From: DASQMT01 sp963835735
Lineage (GTDB): Bacteria > Actinomycetota > Thermoleophilia > Solirubrobacterales > Solirubrobacteraceae
Length of the DNA: 64,000 bases
Direction: 5' to 3'
Assembly: GCA_963835735.1 (NCBI GenBank)
Contig: CAWIGP010000007.1
Coordinates: 310,001 to 374,000 of the forward strand
Position 1 is the stretch's first letter. Every line of letters starts with the position of its first letter. A model generated the notes under the pieces. The model had not been told where the DNA came from. It did no database searches and worked only from the letters and a program-made list of their open reading frames with translations. Positions 42,983 to 51,635 of the stretch are shown here, piece by piece. The translations under genes were made by a program, and so were the position numbers.

Positions 42983-43777
42983 TCAGGCGCGGGCGATCAC
43001 GACGTGCCACTCGTTGGACACGCGATAGCTGCCGTCGGGCTGCCGGCAGCGTCCGAGCGCGCGCAGGATCGCGGCGCGCAACTCCGGCTCCCGCTCGGGG
43101 CCTGCGACGGCGCCCGCGCCGCCGGCGGCGAGCATGGCCTCGAGCAGGGCAGCGTCGTCCGCGTACCGGTACGCGCACGTCGTGTCGAGCGAGCGTTCGA
43201 CCGTGAGCCCGGCAGCGGGAACGAGCTCTTCGACGATCCCCGGCCGCCAGTATGACTCGGGTGGCGCACCCGGCGGCGGCGCCGGCCGGAACGCCGCGAC
43301 GGCCTCCTTCATCGCCTCCAGGTCGCAACGCTCCGGGCGCCCGAACACCTCGATGACCACCGGGGCGCCGGGGCGCGCGACGCGCCGCGCCTCGCGCAGC
43401 GCCGCCACGATGTCGTCGGCGAAGAAGAACGACGTGAAGCCGGTCACCAGGTCGAACGCGTCGTCGGCGTACGGGAGCGCCTGCAGGTCGCCGAGGCGAA
43501 AGTCCGCCTCCGGTACGCGCTCGCGGGCGACCGCCAGCAGCCCTTCGGCCGCGTCGAGGCCCGACACGAACGCACCGCGGTCCGCGCAGATGCGCAGGAA
43601 GACGCCGGTGCCGCAGCCCACGTCAAGCACGCGGTCACCGCGTCCGATTGCGACGTGGCGCAGCGCCGCCTCGTAGACCGGAGCCTGCTGCTCTTCGGTC
43701 ACGGCCCAGGCGCGCGGCCGGTCGCCCCACAGGGCGCCCCACTGCCGCGCGCTCGAGCTCATCGTCATCGTCGTCAT
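42983..43777 (-). CDS. Class I SAM-dependent methyltransferase
   Basis: Methyltransferase of 264 residues of ubiE/COQ5-like type. Motif I is VLDVGCGTGVFLRICADRG (about 50-68), followed by SGLDAAEGLLA and DLQALPYADDAFDLVTGF (motif III/IV). ATG 43777 has GGAGG eight bases upstream; the 18 upstream residues are from the operator region. It faces the PadR gene over twin palindromes and is therefore the likely main target of that repressor; the downstream dehydrogenase would be co-transcribed. Confidence 0.88.
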   Translation of the reverse strand: MTTMTMSSSARQWGALWGDRPRAWAVTEEQQAPVYEAALRHVAIGRGDRVLDVGCGTGVFLRICADRGAFVSGLDAAEGLLAVARERVPEADFRLGDLQALPYADDAFDLVTGFTSFFFADDIVAALREARRVARPGAPVVIEVFGRPERCDLEAMKEAVAAFRPAPPPGAPPESYWRPGIVEELVPAAGLTVERSLDTTCAYRYADDAALLEAMLAAGGAGAVAGPEREPELRAAILRALGRCRQPDGSYRVSNEWHVVIARA

Positions 43778-43797
43778 CTCGAATACCTCCAGGTAAG

Positions 43798-43833
43798 CTA
43801 TGCTCCATAGGGAGGATGAACTATGGAGCATAG
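43798..43833. promoter_or_regulatory. Twin palindromic PadR operator
   Basis: CTATGCTCCATAG (43798-43810) and its exact inverse CTATGGAGCATAG (43821-43833), each itself palindromic (CTATG-N3-CATAG), are separated by ten bases. The block lies between the methyltransferase ATG (43777) and the PadR ATG (43836), and the PadR gene's GGAG Shine-Dalgarno is inside the right site. Binding should repress both genes. Confidence 0.85.
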
Positions 43834-43835
43834 GT

Positions 43836-44399
43836 ATGTCAAGACCTGAGCTGAGCCTGTTCTCCTACGAGGTCCTGGGGCTCGTCGGCGCCGGCGGCGC
43901 CGCCCCGCACGACCTGCTGCGCATGGCGCGCCGCGGGCGGATCCTCGACTGGGCGGGCGAGAGCCAGTACTACGTCGAGCCCAAGCGCCTGGCCGGACTC
44001 GGTTACCTCGACGCGCGCAAGGAGCCCGGGCGCACGCGCGCGCGGACCGTCTACACGCTCACCGACAAGGGCCTGCAGGCGCTTCGTGACTGGGCGCGTA
44101 CGCCGGTGACCTTCACACCGGTGAAATCCGAGGCGCTCCTGCGTCTCCTGATCGCCGACCTGGTCGGCGAGGACGCCACGCGCGAGAGCTTCGTGACGCT
44201 CCGCGACGACATCGCCGACCTCGTCCAGCGGTTGGACGAGAGCGCCGCAGCGGCCGAGGAGCTGCCCCACCGGCGCAAGTACCTGCTGCTCGTCAACGGT
44301 TTCCTGCGCCGGCTGGTCGACCTGCACCTCGAGCTGGTCGACGAGGTCGAGCGTGAGCTCGTGCCCGTCAAGCGGCCCCGGGCAGGACGACGGCCTTGA
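43836..44399 (+). CDS. PadR family transcriptional regulator
   Basis: PadR-type winged-helix repressor of 187 residues. N-terminal wHTH: LFSYEVLGLVGAGGAAPHDLLRMARRG, DWAGESQYYVEPKRLAGLGYL, and the beta wing RARTVYTLTDKGLQALRDW; a C-terminal helical dimerisation domain follows. Ligands of the family are phenolics or drugs. ATG 43836 is three bases after the operator, and its 3' end overlaps the opposite dehydrogenase gene by 32 bases. Confidence 0.92.
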   Translation: MSRPELSLFSYEVLGLVGAGGAAPHDLLRMARRGRILDWAGESQYYVEPKRLAGLGYLDARKEPGRTRARTVYTLTDKGLQALRDWARTPVTFTPVKSEALLRLLIADLVGEDATRESFVTLRDDIADLVQRLDESAAAAEELPHRRKYLLLVNGFLRRLVDLHLELVDEVERELVPVKRPRAGRRP

Positions 44400-45342
44400 G
44401 CGCCACGCGGTCCCGCTGGGCGGCGAGCGCGGCGCCGGTGTGCTCGAGCGAGAACCGGTGCGTGATCAGCTCCTCGGTCCGCACCGCGCCGGCTTGAAGG
44501 AGCGCGAGCGCGGCGCGCATGTCGGCCGCCCCGGCAGACCACGACGACGTCACGGTCAGCTCGCGCAGGAAGATCTCGGCGCCGTCGACCGCGATCGGCG
44601 CGCCCTGCTCGGGCGGGGCGTACGCGCAGATTCGCCCGCCTGGGCCGAGCGCGGCCGCCCCGGCGGCGATCGCCTCGGGGTGATCCGACGTCACGATCGC
44701 GACGTCGACCGCGCCTCCGCCGGACGCCGCCGCGCCCCACGCCGTCGCGCGCTCGCGCCGGTCGGCGCGCCGCTCGGCGACCAGCACGCGCTCGACCCCG
44801 CGCGCCCGTGCGGCGGCGATGTGGAGCAAGCCGCTCGCTCCCGCGCCTACAACGAGCAGCGCATCCCCCGGCGTCAGGCCGACGCGCTCCTGGGCCCGGA
44901 TCGCGCAGGCGAGCGGCTCGGTGCAGGTCGCGGCGATCGGGTCGAGCCCCTCGAGCGGCAGCAGCTCGTCCACGAGCTCGGCCTGGATCCGGACGTACTC
45001 GGCGAAGCCGCCCGGGTCGAGCCGCGTGGCACGGAACTGCGCGCAGAGGGTCTCGTGTCCGGCCGCGCACACGCGGCACGCGCCGCACGCCGCGTGGTGG
45101 TGGATCGCCACGCGGTCGCCCGGCACTACGCGCGTGACGCCCGCCCCCACGTCGACGACCTCGCCGACGGGCTCGTGGCCGAGCACCGCGGGCAGTTTGC
45201 GCGCCACGTACCAGCCGTGCACGTCGGATCCGCAGGTGGCGGAGGCGAGCACGCGGCACACGACCTCTCCGGGCCCGCAGACGGGGTCCGGAATCTCAAC
45301 AATAACCGTCGAGTCGAGACTTAGAGTACGCGCAGCCCTCAT
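44368..45342 (-). CDS. Zinc alcohol dehydrogenase (MDR) adjacent to mtnA
   Basis: Medium-chain dehydrogenase of 324 residues. Catalytic zinc CGSDVHGW and LGHEPVGEVV; structural zinc CGACRVCAAGHETLC; Rossmann motif LLVVGAGASGLLHIAAARARG. Starts at ATG 45342 overlapping the mtnA stop (ATGA), so it is coupled to that gene. In known 5'-deoxyadenosine/methylthioadenosine salvage shunts, MtnA makes 5-deoxyribulose- or methylthioribulose-1-phosphate, an aldolase releases an aldehyde, and an alcohol dehydrogenase reduces it; this protein could be that reductase (inference). Confidence 0.9.
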   Translation of the reverse strand: MRAARTLSLDSTVIVEIPDPVCGPGEVVCRVLASATCGSDVHGWYVARKLPAVLGHEPVGEVVDVGAGVTRVVPGDRVAIHHHAACGACRVCAAGHETLCAQFRATRLDPGGFAEYVRIQAELVDELLPLEGLDPIAATCTEPLACAIRAQERVGLTPGDALLVVGAGASGLLHIAAARARGVERVLVAERRADRRERATAWGAAASGGGAVDVAIVTSDHPEAIAAGAAALGPGGRICAYAPPEQGAPIAVDGAEIFLRELTVTSSWSAGAADMRAALALLQAGAVRTEELITHRFSLEHTGAALAAQRDRVALKAVVLPGAA

Positions 45343-46427
45343 GCGATCGCGGCCACGGAGGCCGCGTCCACGGGCTGCGCGATGCCGCGCTCGGTCACGA
45401 GCGCCCAGACCAGCGCCGCGGGCGTGACGTCGAACGCCGGATTGCGCACCGGCGTGCCCGGGACCGTGAGCAGAGTGCCGAGCGCGCCGCGCACCTCGTC
45501 GGCGGAGCGCTCCTCGATCTCGATCGCGTCGCCGTCGGGCAGCGAGCGGTCGAGCGAGGACGAGGGGCCGGCCGCCACGAACGGGACGCCTGCCGCGCCG
45601 GAGGCGAGTGCCAAGCCGTAGGTGCCCACCTTGTTGGCGACGTCGCCGTTGGCCGCGACACGGTCGAAGCCGGTCACGACGGCGTCGATCTGGCCGGTAC
45701 GGATCAGCCCGGACGCGGCTGCGTCGACGACCAGCGCATGCTCGATCCCGAGCCGCGCCAGCTCCCAGACCGTCAACCGTGCTCCCTGCAGGAGCGGCCG
45801 CGCCTCGCAGGCGAGCACGCGGACGGGCCGCCGGTCGGCGAGCGCGGCGATCACGCCGAGCCCCGTCCCGCGCCCCGACGCGGCGAGGCACCCCGAGTTG
45901 CAATGCGTAAGCACCGTCAGCGGGGCCGGCGTGGCCGCGGCGGGCGAGGTCGGCCGGGCGCCGGTGCGGCTCGCCGCCGGGCGGCGCGGGAAGGCCGCGT
46001 CGAGCAGCGCGGCGCCGTGCTCGGACAGCGCGGCGCTCGCCGCCTCGTCGGCGCACCGGATCGCCTCCGCCTCCTCGCGCGCGGCGCCCGCCATCCGAAC
46101 CGGGCCCGCGGCCAGCGCAGCGGCGCGCACGCGCTCCACCGCCCACGCCAGGTTGCGCGCCGTCGGGCGGCAGGTCGCGAGCCGCTCGGCGCCGCGCTCG
46201 AGCCCGCCGAGCGACGGCTCGCGCGCCACCTCCATCGCGAGCCCGTAAGCCGCGGCTACGCCGATCAGCGGCGCGCCGCGCACCGCCAGGCGCTCGATCG
46301 CCCGCGCCGTGTCCTCCGCTCCGGTGAGCACGAGCACGACCTCGTCTGCGGGCAGCCGCGTCTGGTCGAGCACGTGCAGCCGCTCGCCGTCCCAGCGCAA
46401 CGGCGGTGGAGAGAGCGTCATGGCCAT
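45339..46427 (-). CDS. mtnA: S-methyl-5-thioribose-1-phosphate isomerase-like (MtnA)
   Basis: Sugar-phosphate isomerase of the eIF2B-related MtnA family, 362 residues. RGAPLIGVAAAYGLAM near 50, the catalytic cysteine in VLTHCNSGCLA and the catalytic aspartate in TGFDRVAANGDVANKVGTY identify it. The stretch AFPRRPAASRTGARPTSPAA before the catalytic cysteine is a basic, low-complexity insert not usual in the family. It opens the ring of methylthioribose-1-phosphate (methionine salvage) or 5-deoxyribose-1-phosphate. Starts ATG 46427 or 46421; overlapped by the dehydrogenase. Divergent from an ABC exporter 21 bases away. Confidence 0.9.
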   Translation of the reverse strand: MAMTLSPPPLRWDGERLHVLDQTRLPADEVVLVLTGAEDTARAIERLAVRGAPLIGVAAAYGLAMEVAREPSLGGLERGAERLATCRPTARNLAWAVERVRAAALAAGPVRMAGAAREEAEAIRCADEAASAALSEHGAALLDAAFPRRPAASRTGARPTSPAAATPAPLTVLTHCNSGCLAASGRGTGLGVIAALADRRPVRVLACEARPLLQGARLTVWELARLGIEHALVVDAAASGLIRTGQIDAVVTGFDRVAANGDVANKVGTYGLALASGAAGVPFVAAGPSSSLDRSLPDGDAIEIEERSADEVRGALGTLLTVPGTPVRNPAFDVTPAALVWALVTERGIAQPVDAASVAAIA

Positions 46428-46448
46428 CGCCTGCGATCCTACGCGTGC

Positions 46449-47330
46449 ATGGCCCACGCCCTGACCGCTCACGGGCTGCGCAAGTCCTACGGCTCCGTCC
46501 ACGCGCTCCGCGGCGTCGACCTGGAGATCGGGACCGGCGAGCTTTTCGGGCTGCTCGGGCCTAACGGCGCCGGGAAATCGACGCTGGTCAAGATCGCGTG
46601 CGGCCTCGTGCGTCCGACCGCCGGAGCTGTCGAAGTGTGCGGCCACGCCGCCGGCTCGCCCGGCGCCCAGCGATCGTTCGGCTACCTGGCGGAGCTGTTC
46701 CGCTTCCCGGACTGGTGCACGGCCGACGAGCTGCTCGTCCTGCACCAGGAGCTGACGGGATCGGCGGGCGGGCAGCACGAGCGGCGCGAGCTGCTGGAGC
46801 TCGTCGAGCTCGGCGACGTCCCGGACCGGCGCGTCGGCGCGATGTCGAAGGGGATGCAGCAGCGGCTCGGTCTCGCCCAGGCGCTGATCGGGACGCCGCG
46901 GCTGCTGCTCCTTGACGAGCCCACGAGCGCGCTCGACCCGGCCGGCCGCCACACCGTCCGCGCGCTGCTCGAGCGGCTGCGCGACCGCGGGGTGACCGTG
47001 CTGCTCAACTCGCATCTGCTGTCGGAGGTGGAGCTGGTCTGCGACCGCGTTGCGATCATCGACCATGGCGAGGTGGTCGCGGCCGGGACGCCGGCACAGC
47101 TCAGCCGGCCGGGCGGGGTGCAGGTCGAGACCGCGTCCGGCTGGCGCACGTTCGCCGAGGCCAGGCGCGACGATGCGCCCCGGATCGTGCGCGAGCTGGT
47201 CGCGGCGGGCGAGGACGTGTACAGCGTCCGAGTGCTCACCTCGACGCTCGAGGACGCGTACCTCGAGGCCGTCGGCGCCGCGCCTGCACGTGACGAGGCG
47301 GCGGCCCGCGGGGCGGAGGCCGCGGCATGA
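46449..47330 (+). CDS. ABC transporter ATP-binding protein
   Basis: Exporter-type ATPase of 293 residues. Walker A GPNGAGKST near 38-46, Q-loop region ELFRFPDW, signature MSKGMQQRLGLAQAL and Walker B LLLLDEPTSALDP, then the H-loop NSHLLSE. The C-terminal ~70 residues bend away from the core, as in ABC-2 type ATPases. ATG 46449 is chosen for the MAHALTAHGLRKSYG start. Pairs with the permease through an ATGA overlap; cargo unknown. Confidence 0.95.
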   Translation: MAHALTAHGLRKSYGSVHALRGVDLEIGTGELFGLLGPNGAGKSTLVKIACGLVRPTAGAVEVCGHAAGSPGAQRSFGYLAELFRFPDWCTADELLVLHQELTGSAGGQHERRELLELVELGDVPDRRVGAMSKGMQQRLGLAQALIGTPRLLLLDEPTSALDPAGRHTVRALLERLRDRGVTVLLNSHLLSEVELVCDRVAIIDHGEVVAAGTPAQLSRPGGVQVETASGWRTFAEARRDDAPRIVRELVAAGEDVYSVRVLTSTLEDAYLEAVGAAPARDEAAARGAEAAA

Positions 47331-48250
47331 GCGCGACCGCGGCGGGGCCGCTCGACCCCTCACGCGGTCACACGGTGGACCCGCCGGGCGAGCTGCGCGG
47401 TGCGCTGATCGTCGCCCGCTTCTCGCTGCGCGAGTCGCTCCGCCGCCGCGTCTTCGTCGTCGTCGGTCTCCTCACTGCCGTGTTTCTCGCCCTCTACGGC
47501 CTGGCCACGTGGCAGGCGTTCGAGGCCGCCGACGAGTTCGACGCCGGCAACGAATTCGGCGTCGCGTCCGAGGAGGTCATCGGCGCCACGCTGGCCGGCC
47601 TCGCGATGTTCGCGATCCTGTTCCTGGGCACGATCCTCGCGGTCTTCCTCACGCTCGGCGCGGTACGCGGCGACGCCGAGCGCGGGCTGCTCCAGCCGAT
47701 GCTCGTCCGCCCGCTGGCGCGTCGGACGCTGCTGCTCGGCCGCTGGCTCGGCGCGACCGCGGTCTGCGCCCCGTACGTGATGCTGGTCGCGCTGGCGTCG
47801 TTCGCGCTCACAGCCGCGCTCGGCGACTGGTGGCCGGACCGCACGCTGACGCCGCTGCTGGCGCTCGCGCTCGGCGTGGCGATCATCGCCGCGCTCTCGC
47901 TGGCCGGCTCGATCGTGCTCGCGAGCACCGCGAACGGAATCGCGGTGTTCATGCTCTTCGGCGCCGGGCTGACCGCCGGGCTGCTCGGCCAGATCGCGGA
48001 GGCGATCGGTTCGGACAGCCTCGAGGAGATCGCGAGCATCACCACCTGGGTCCTGCCGTTCGAGGCGCTCTACCAGGCGGGCCTCGCCGACCTGACCGTG
48101 GACACGGTCGGCTTCGCCCGCCTGGCGATCGACCTCGGGCCGTTCGGCGGCGCCCAGGCCGGAGGCTTGGACCTGTGGCTCTACTCGCTCGCCTACCTGC
48201 TCGCCGTCGGCGCCGCGGCGGTCGCGGCGTTCGCCCGGCGAGACCTCTGA
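47327..48250 (+). CDS. ABC-2 type permease
   Basis: Membrane component of 307 residues with about six helices: VFVVVGLLTAVFLALYGLAT, AGLAMFAILFLGTILAVFLT, YVMLVALASFALTAALG, PLLALALGVAIIAALSLAGSIV, GIAVFMLFGAGLTAGLLG, and a C-terminal helix. The cytoplasmic loop GDAERGLLQPMLVRPLARRTLLLGRW is typical of ABC-2 exporters of the NosY/YtrC type. Overlaps the ATPase gene; forms a complete two-gene exporter. Confidence 0.92.
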   Translation: MSATAAGPLDPSRGHTVDPPGELRGALIVARFSLRESLRRRVFVVVGLLTAVFLALYGLATWQAFEAADEFDAGNEFGVASEEVIGATLAGLAMFAILFLGTILAVFLTLGAVRGDAERGLLQPMLVRPLARRTLLLGRWLGATAVCAPYVMLVALASFALTAALGDWWPDRTLTPLLALALGVAIIAALSLAGSIVLASTANGIAVFMLFGAGLTAGLLGQIAEAIGSDSLEEIASITTWVLPFEALYQAGLADLTVDTVGFARLAIDLGPFGGAQAGGLDLWLYSLAYLLAVGAAAVAAFARRDL

Positions 48251-48278
48251 GCCTGCCGGACGACGGCGGCGAGCGTTC

Positions 48279-48782
48279 TCATGGCACCAGCGTGACGACG
48301 GTCTCCGACGAGCCCGAGCGAACCTCGGTGTTCGTGAACACGCCGCGGGCGTTCGCGTAGGCGCCGGTCCCGCCGGTCACCGCTCCGTTCGTGACCGGGG
48401 CGTTCGGGCCGATGATGGCCTGCATCATCAGCGAGCCGTCGGCGAGCTCGGTGACGCCGTGGCACGTCAGCGCCGACTTCATGAAGTTGCGCGAGCCGGT
48501 CGTGGTGACGCAGCCCACCGACGTCTTGCCGATCCGCTTGCCGGCAGCGTCGACGATGGGATTGGCGAATACGATCACGTCGCCGGCGAGGTTCGAGCGC
48601 TGCGAGGCGCCCTTGGTGTTGCGGATGTGGGCGAACGTTCCGCCGCGGTCGGTCTCGCGGAGTGTGAGCGTGCGGGTCCCGGGATCCTGCGCCGAGGCGC
48701 TGGAGCGGAGCAAGAGGATCGCTGCGAGCAGTCCCAGCAGGACGGCGAGCGCGGCGGTGGTGCGGATGGGGCGGGCCAGCAT
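48279..48782 (-). CDS. Secreted allene oxide cyclase barrel-like protein
   Basis: Exported protein of 167 residues: signal peptide 10-32 (LAVLLGLLAAILLLRSSASA) then a beta-barrel with VIVFANPIVDAAGKRIGKTS, CVTTTG, GGTGAYANARGVFTNTEV, as in AOC/dirigent-like bacterial proteins. Enzyme activity is not implied; most are small secreted barrels of unknown role. ATG 48782 has GGAGG six bases upstream. Divergent from the response regulator. Confidence 0.85.
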   Translation of the reverse strand: MLARPIRTTAALAVLLGLLAAILLLRSSASAQDPGTRTLTLRETDRGGTFAHIRNTKGASQRSNLAGDVIVFANPIVDAAGKRIGKTSVGCVTTTGSRNFMKSALTCHGVTELADGSLMMQAIIGPNAPVTNGAVTGGTGAYANARGVFTNTEVRSGSSETVVTLVP

Positions 48783-48924
48783 GAGGACCTCCGTGGGTCG
48801 GTGTGGACGCCGGCCAGCCTCCGCCGCGAATGACCCAGGCCGGCAGGGACACGTGTCCCGATCGCACCGGGAAATCGTGCTTCGGCGGTTGCCCCGGCCC
48901 TCGCCCGGGCGTACGGTCGTCCGC

Positions 48925-49581
48925 GTGGCCGCCGAACAGCTGCGCATCCTCGTCGCCGACGACTCCGAGCCGTTCCGCGCCGGGCTTGCCGCGCTGCTCG
49001 CCTCCGTCGACGACGTCACGCTCGCCGGCGAGGCGACCAGCGGCGAGGAGGCGGTCGAGCGCGCGCTCGACCTGCACCCGGACGTCGTGCTGATGGACCT
49101 CAACATGCCCGGCCGCAACGGGATCGAGGCGACGCGCGAGATCGTCGCCGCCGCCCCGCACATTGCGGTGCTCGTGCTGACGATGCACGAGGACGACGAG
49201 TCGGTGTTCGCCGCCGTACAGGCCGGTGCGCGCGGCTACCTCGTCAAGGGCGCGCGCCAGGCGGAGCTGCTGCGCGCGCTGAACGCGGTCGCGGAGGGCG
49301 GCGCGGTGTTCGGGCCGGCGGTCGCCCGGCGCATGGTCGAGTTCCTCGGCGCGGCGGCACGGGTCAACTCCGCGGCGTCGTTCCCCGAGCTCACCGCGCG
49401 CGAGCGCGAAATCCTCGACCTCGTTGCGCGCGGGCGCTCGAACACGCAGATCGCCGACCAGCTCGTGCTGTCGAGCAAGACGGTCCGCAACCACGTGTCG
49501 AGCATCTTCACCAAGATCCAGGTGGTCGACCGTGCGCAGGCGATCGTCAAGGCGCGCGAGGCCGGGATCGGCGGGCGATGA
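48925..49581 (+). CDS. NarL/LuxR-type response regulator
   Basis: 218-residue regulator starting at GTG 48925. Receiver: acidic D12-D13, phospho-acceptor D58 in VVLMDLNMPG, and the conserved lysine in YLVKGAR near 108. The HTH is LTAREREILDLVARGRSNTQIADQLVLSSKTVRNHVSSIFTK in pieces (about 151-192). The GTG start is just before LRILVADDSEPF. Its stop overlaps the kinase start (ATGA), so this is a complete two-component system. Confidence 0.95.
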   Translation: MAAEQLRILVADDSEPFRAGLAALLASVDDVTLAGEATSGEEAVERALDLHPDVVLMDLNMPGRNGIEATREIVAAAPHIAVLVLTMHEDDESVFAAVQAGARGYLVKGARQAELLRALNAVAEGGAVFGPAVARRMVEFLGAAARVNSAASFPELTAREREILDLVARGRSNTQIADQLVLSSKTVRNHVSSIFTKIQVVDRAQAIVKAREAGIGGR

Positions 49582-51635
49582 GCGCCTCGGCCTCCGTCGC
49601 GGTCGGCCGTCGCGCGGAGGGCGCGAGCCGCGGACGGGCGGGACCGGAAACCGCGCGCGCCCGAGCGGTGCTGGCCGTGGGCGGGACGCTGGCGATCGCG
49701 GGGCTCGTGCTGGTGGCGCTGGTGGCGAGCTCGGAGGCGCGGGTGCCGGCCGCGGATACCGCGCGCCAACTCGTGCGCGTGGGCGCGGCGATACCGCTGC
49801 TGCTGCTCGGCGCGTTGATGCTCGCCCGCGTCCCGCGCCATCCGATCGGCTGGATCCTGTGCGCCGCCTCGCTCGGCGCGCTGGCGGGGTTCGCCGGCGC
49901 CGAGTACGCGATCTACGCGCACTTCGTCGATCCGCTCCCCGCCGACGACTGGGCCGGTTGGGTCGGCGAGTGGGCGTCGGCGCCGATCGTGCTGATCCCC
50001 GCGGTCGCGCTGTTGCTGTTCCCGACCGGCTCGCCGCCGTCGCGGCGCTGGCGCCCGTGGCTGTGGTGCGGGCTCGCGGCGCCCGTGCTGATCGCGCTCG
50101 AGGGCGCGCTCGGGCCCGGCGACGATCTCGCGTTCAACGACAACCCGCTCTACGGCGATGCGACCGCCGCGTCGGTCGGCGATCCGTTCGGGATCGGCTG
50201 GATGCTCGTGTTCCCGGCGATGTTCGCCGGGATCGCGGCGATCGCCGTGCGGCGGCGCTCCGCCGAGGGCGAGGAGCGCGAGCAGCTCAACCTGCTGCTG
50301 CGCGCGGCGCTCATCGTCGGCGTCGCGTTCGTGGCCTGCCTGATCGGCGCCCTCGCCACCCCGGAAGCGTTCGACGTAGGCGCGTTCGCCGCCATTGTGT
50401 CGCTTGCGTTCCTGGCGGCGACGATGGCGGTCGCGATCCTGCGCCACCGCCTCTACGGGCTCGACGTGTTCGTCAACCGCGCGCTCGTGTTCGCCGCGCT
50501 GACCGCCGTGCTCGGCGGGCTCTACGTCGCGGCGGTGCTGGCGGTCGGCAGCCTGCTCGGCCAGGACGTCCAGCTCGGCGCCGCGCTGATCGCCACGGCG
50601 CTCGTCGCGGTCGCGCTCCAGCCGCTGCGCGAGCGTATCCAGCGCGCCGTCGGCCGCCTGCTCCACGGCCGGCGCGACGAGCCGTACGCGGCGATCTCGA
50701 CGCTCGGGCGGCGGCTGGGCGAGGCGATGGAGCCGGCGCGCGTGCTGCCCGTGATGGTCGAGACGATCGGCGACGAGCTGCGCCTGCCGTACGTCGCGGT
50801 CGAGCTGAGCGACGCCCCGGGCGAGCCGGCCGCAGTCCATGGCACGCCCGACGCCGGCGTCGCGCTGCGGCTGCCGCTCGTCCACGCGGGCGAGCGCGTC
50901 GGCACGCTGCTGATCGGCGCGCGGGCGCACGGCGAGCCGCTGGCCGACGCCGACCGGCGGCTGCTCGAGGACTTCGCCCGCCGCGCGAGCGCGGCCGCCA
51001 GCGCGGTGGCGCTCTCGATCGAGGTCCAGCGCTCGCGCGAGCGGCTCGTGACGGCGCGCGAGGAGGAGCGCCGCCGGCTGAGCGGCGACCTGCACGACGG
51101 GCTCGGCCCGACGCTGGCCGGGGCGGTGCTCACGATCGACGCCGCCCGGCGCGTGCTCGCAACCGATCCCGCGGCCGCCGATGCGCTGCTCGACCGCGCG
51201 GCGGCGAGCGTCGAGGGCACGGTGGCCGACGTGCGCCGGCTGGTCTACGGCCTGCGGCCGCCCGCGCTCGACCAGCTCGGCCTGACCGGCGCGCTGCGCC
51301 AGCAGGCGGCGGCGCTCGGCGCCGAGGTCGTGGCGCCGGATGTGCTGCCGCCGCTGCCGGCGGCGGTGGAGGCGGCCGCGTTCCGGATCGCCCAGGAGGC
51401 GCTGGCGAACGTCGCGCGCCACGCGCACGCACGCCGCGCAGTGGTGTCGATGAGCGTCGGCGAGACGCTGCGCCTCGAGGTCGCCGACGACGGCTGCGGC
51501 GTTGCGCCCGACAGGCGCGCCGGCGTAGGCCTCACGTCGATGCGCGAACGCGCGACCGAGCTCGGCGGCAGCTTCGAGCTCGTCGCCCGTCCGGGCGGCG
51601 GCACGCTGCTGCGCGTCGAGTTGCCGCTCGGCTAG
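49578..51635 (+). CDS. NarX-type membrane sensor histidine kinase
   Basis: 685-residue membrane kinase. Six or seven helices lie in residues 30-350 (LGALMLARVPRHPIGWILC, APIVLIPAVALLLFPTGS, and others), followed by a GAF-like domain (about 385-480), the dimerisation helix with histidine in ERRRLSGDLHDGLGPTLAG and an HATPase_c ending GVGLTSMRERATELGGSF. Polytopic 7TM-like sensing arm, so a membrane or lipid-soluble signal is plausible. Ends in a CTAG shared with the Grx4 gene. Confidence 0.93.
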   Translation: MSASASVAVGRRAEGASRGRAGPETARARAVLAVGGTLAIAGLVLVALVASSEARVPAADTARQLVRVGAAIPLLLLGALMLARVPRHPIGWILCAASLGALAGFAGAEYAIYAHFVDPLPADDWAGWVGEWASAPIVLIPAVALLLFPTGSPPSRRWRPWLWCGLAAPVLIALEGALGPGDDLAFNDNPLYGDATAASVGDPFGIGWMLVFPAMFAGIAAIAVRRRSAEGEEREQLNLLLRAALIVGVAFVACLIGALATPEAFDVGAFAAIVSLAFLAATMAVAILRHRLYGLDVFVNRALVFAALTAVLGGLYVAAVLAVGSLLGQDVQLGAALIATALVAVALQPLRERIQRAVGRLLHGRRDEPYAAISTLGRRLGEAMEPARVLPVMVETIGDELRLPYVAVELSDAPGEPAAVHGTPDAGVALRLPLVHAGERVGTLLIGARAHGEPLADADRRLLEDFARRASAAASAVALSIEVQRSRERLVTAREEERRRLSGDLHDGLGPTLAGAVLTIDAARRVLATDPAAADALLDRAAASVEGTVADVRRLVYGLRPPALDQLGLTGALRQQAAALGAEVVAPDVLPPLPAAVEAAAFRIAQEALANVARHAHARRAVVSMSVGETLRLEVADDGCGVAPDRRAGVGLTSMRERATELGGSFELVARPGGGTLLRVELPLG

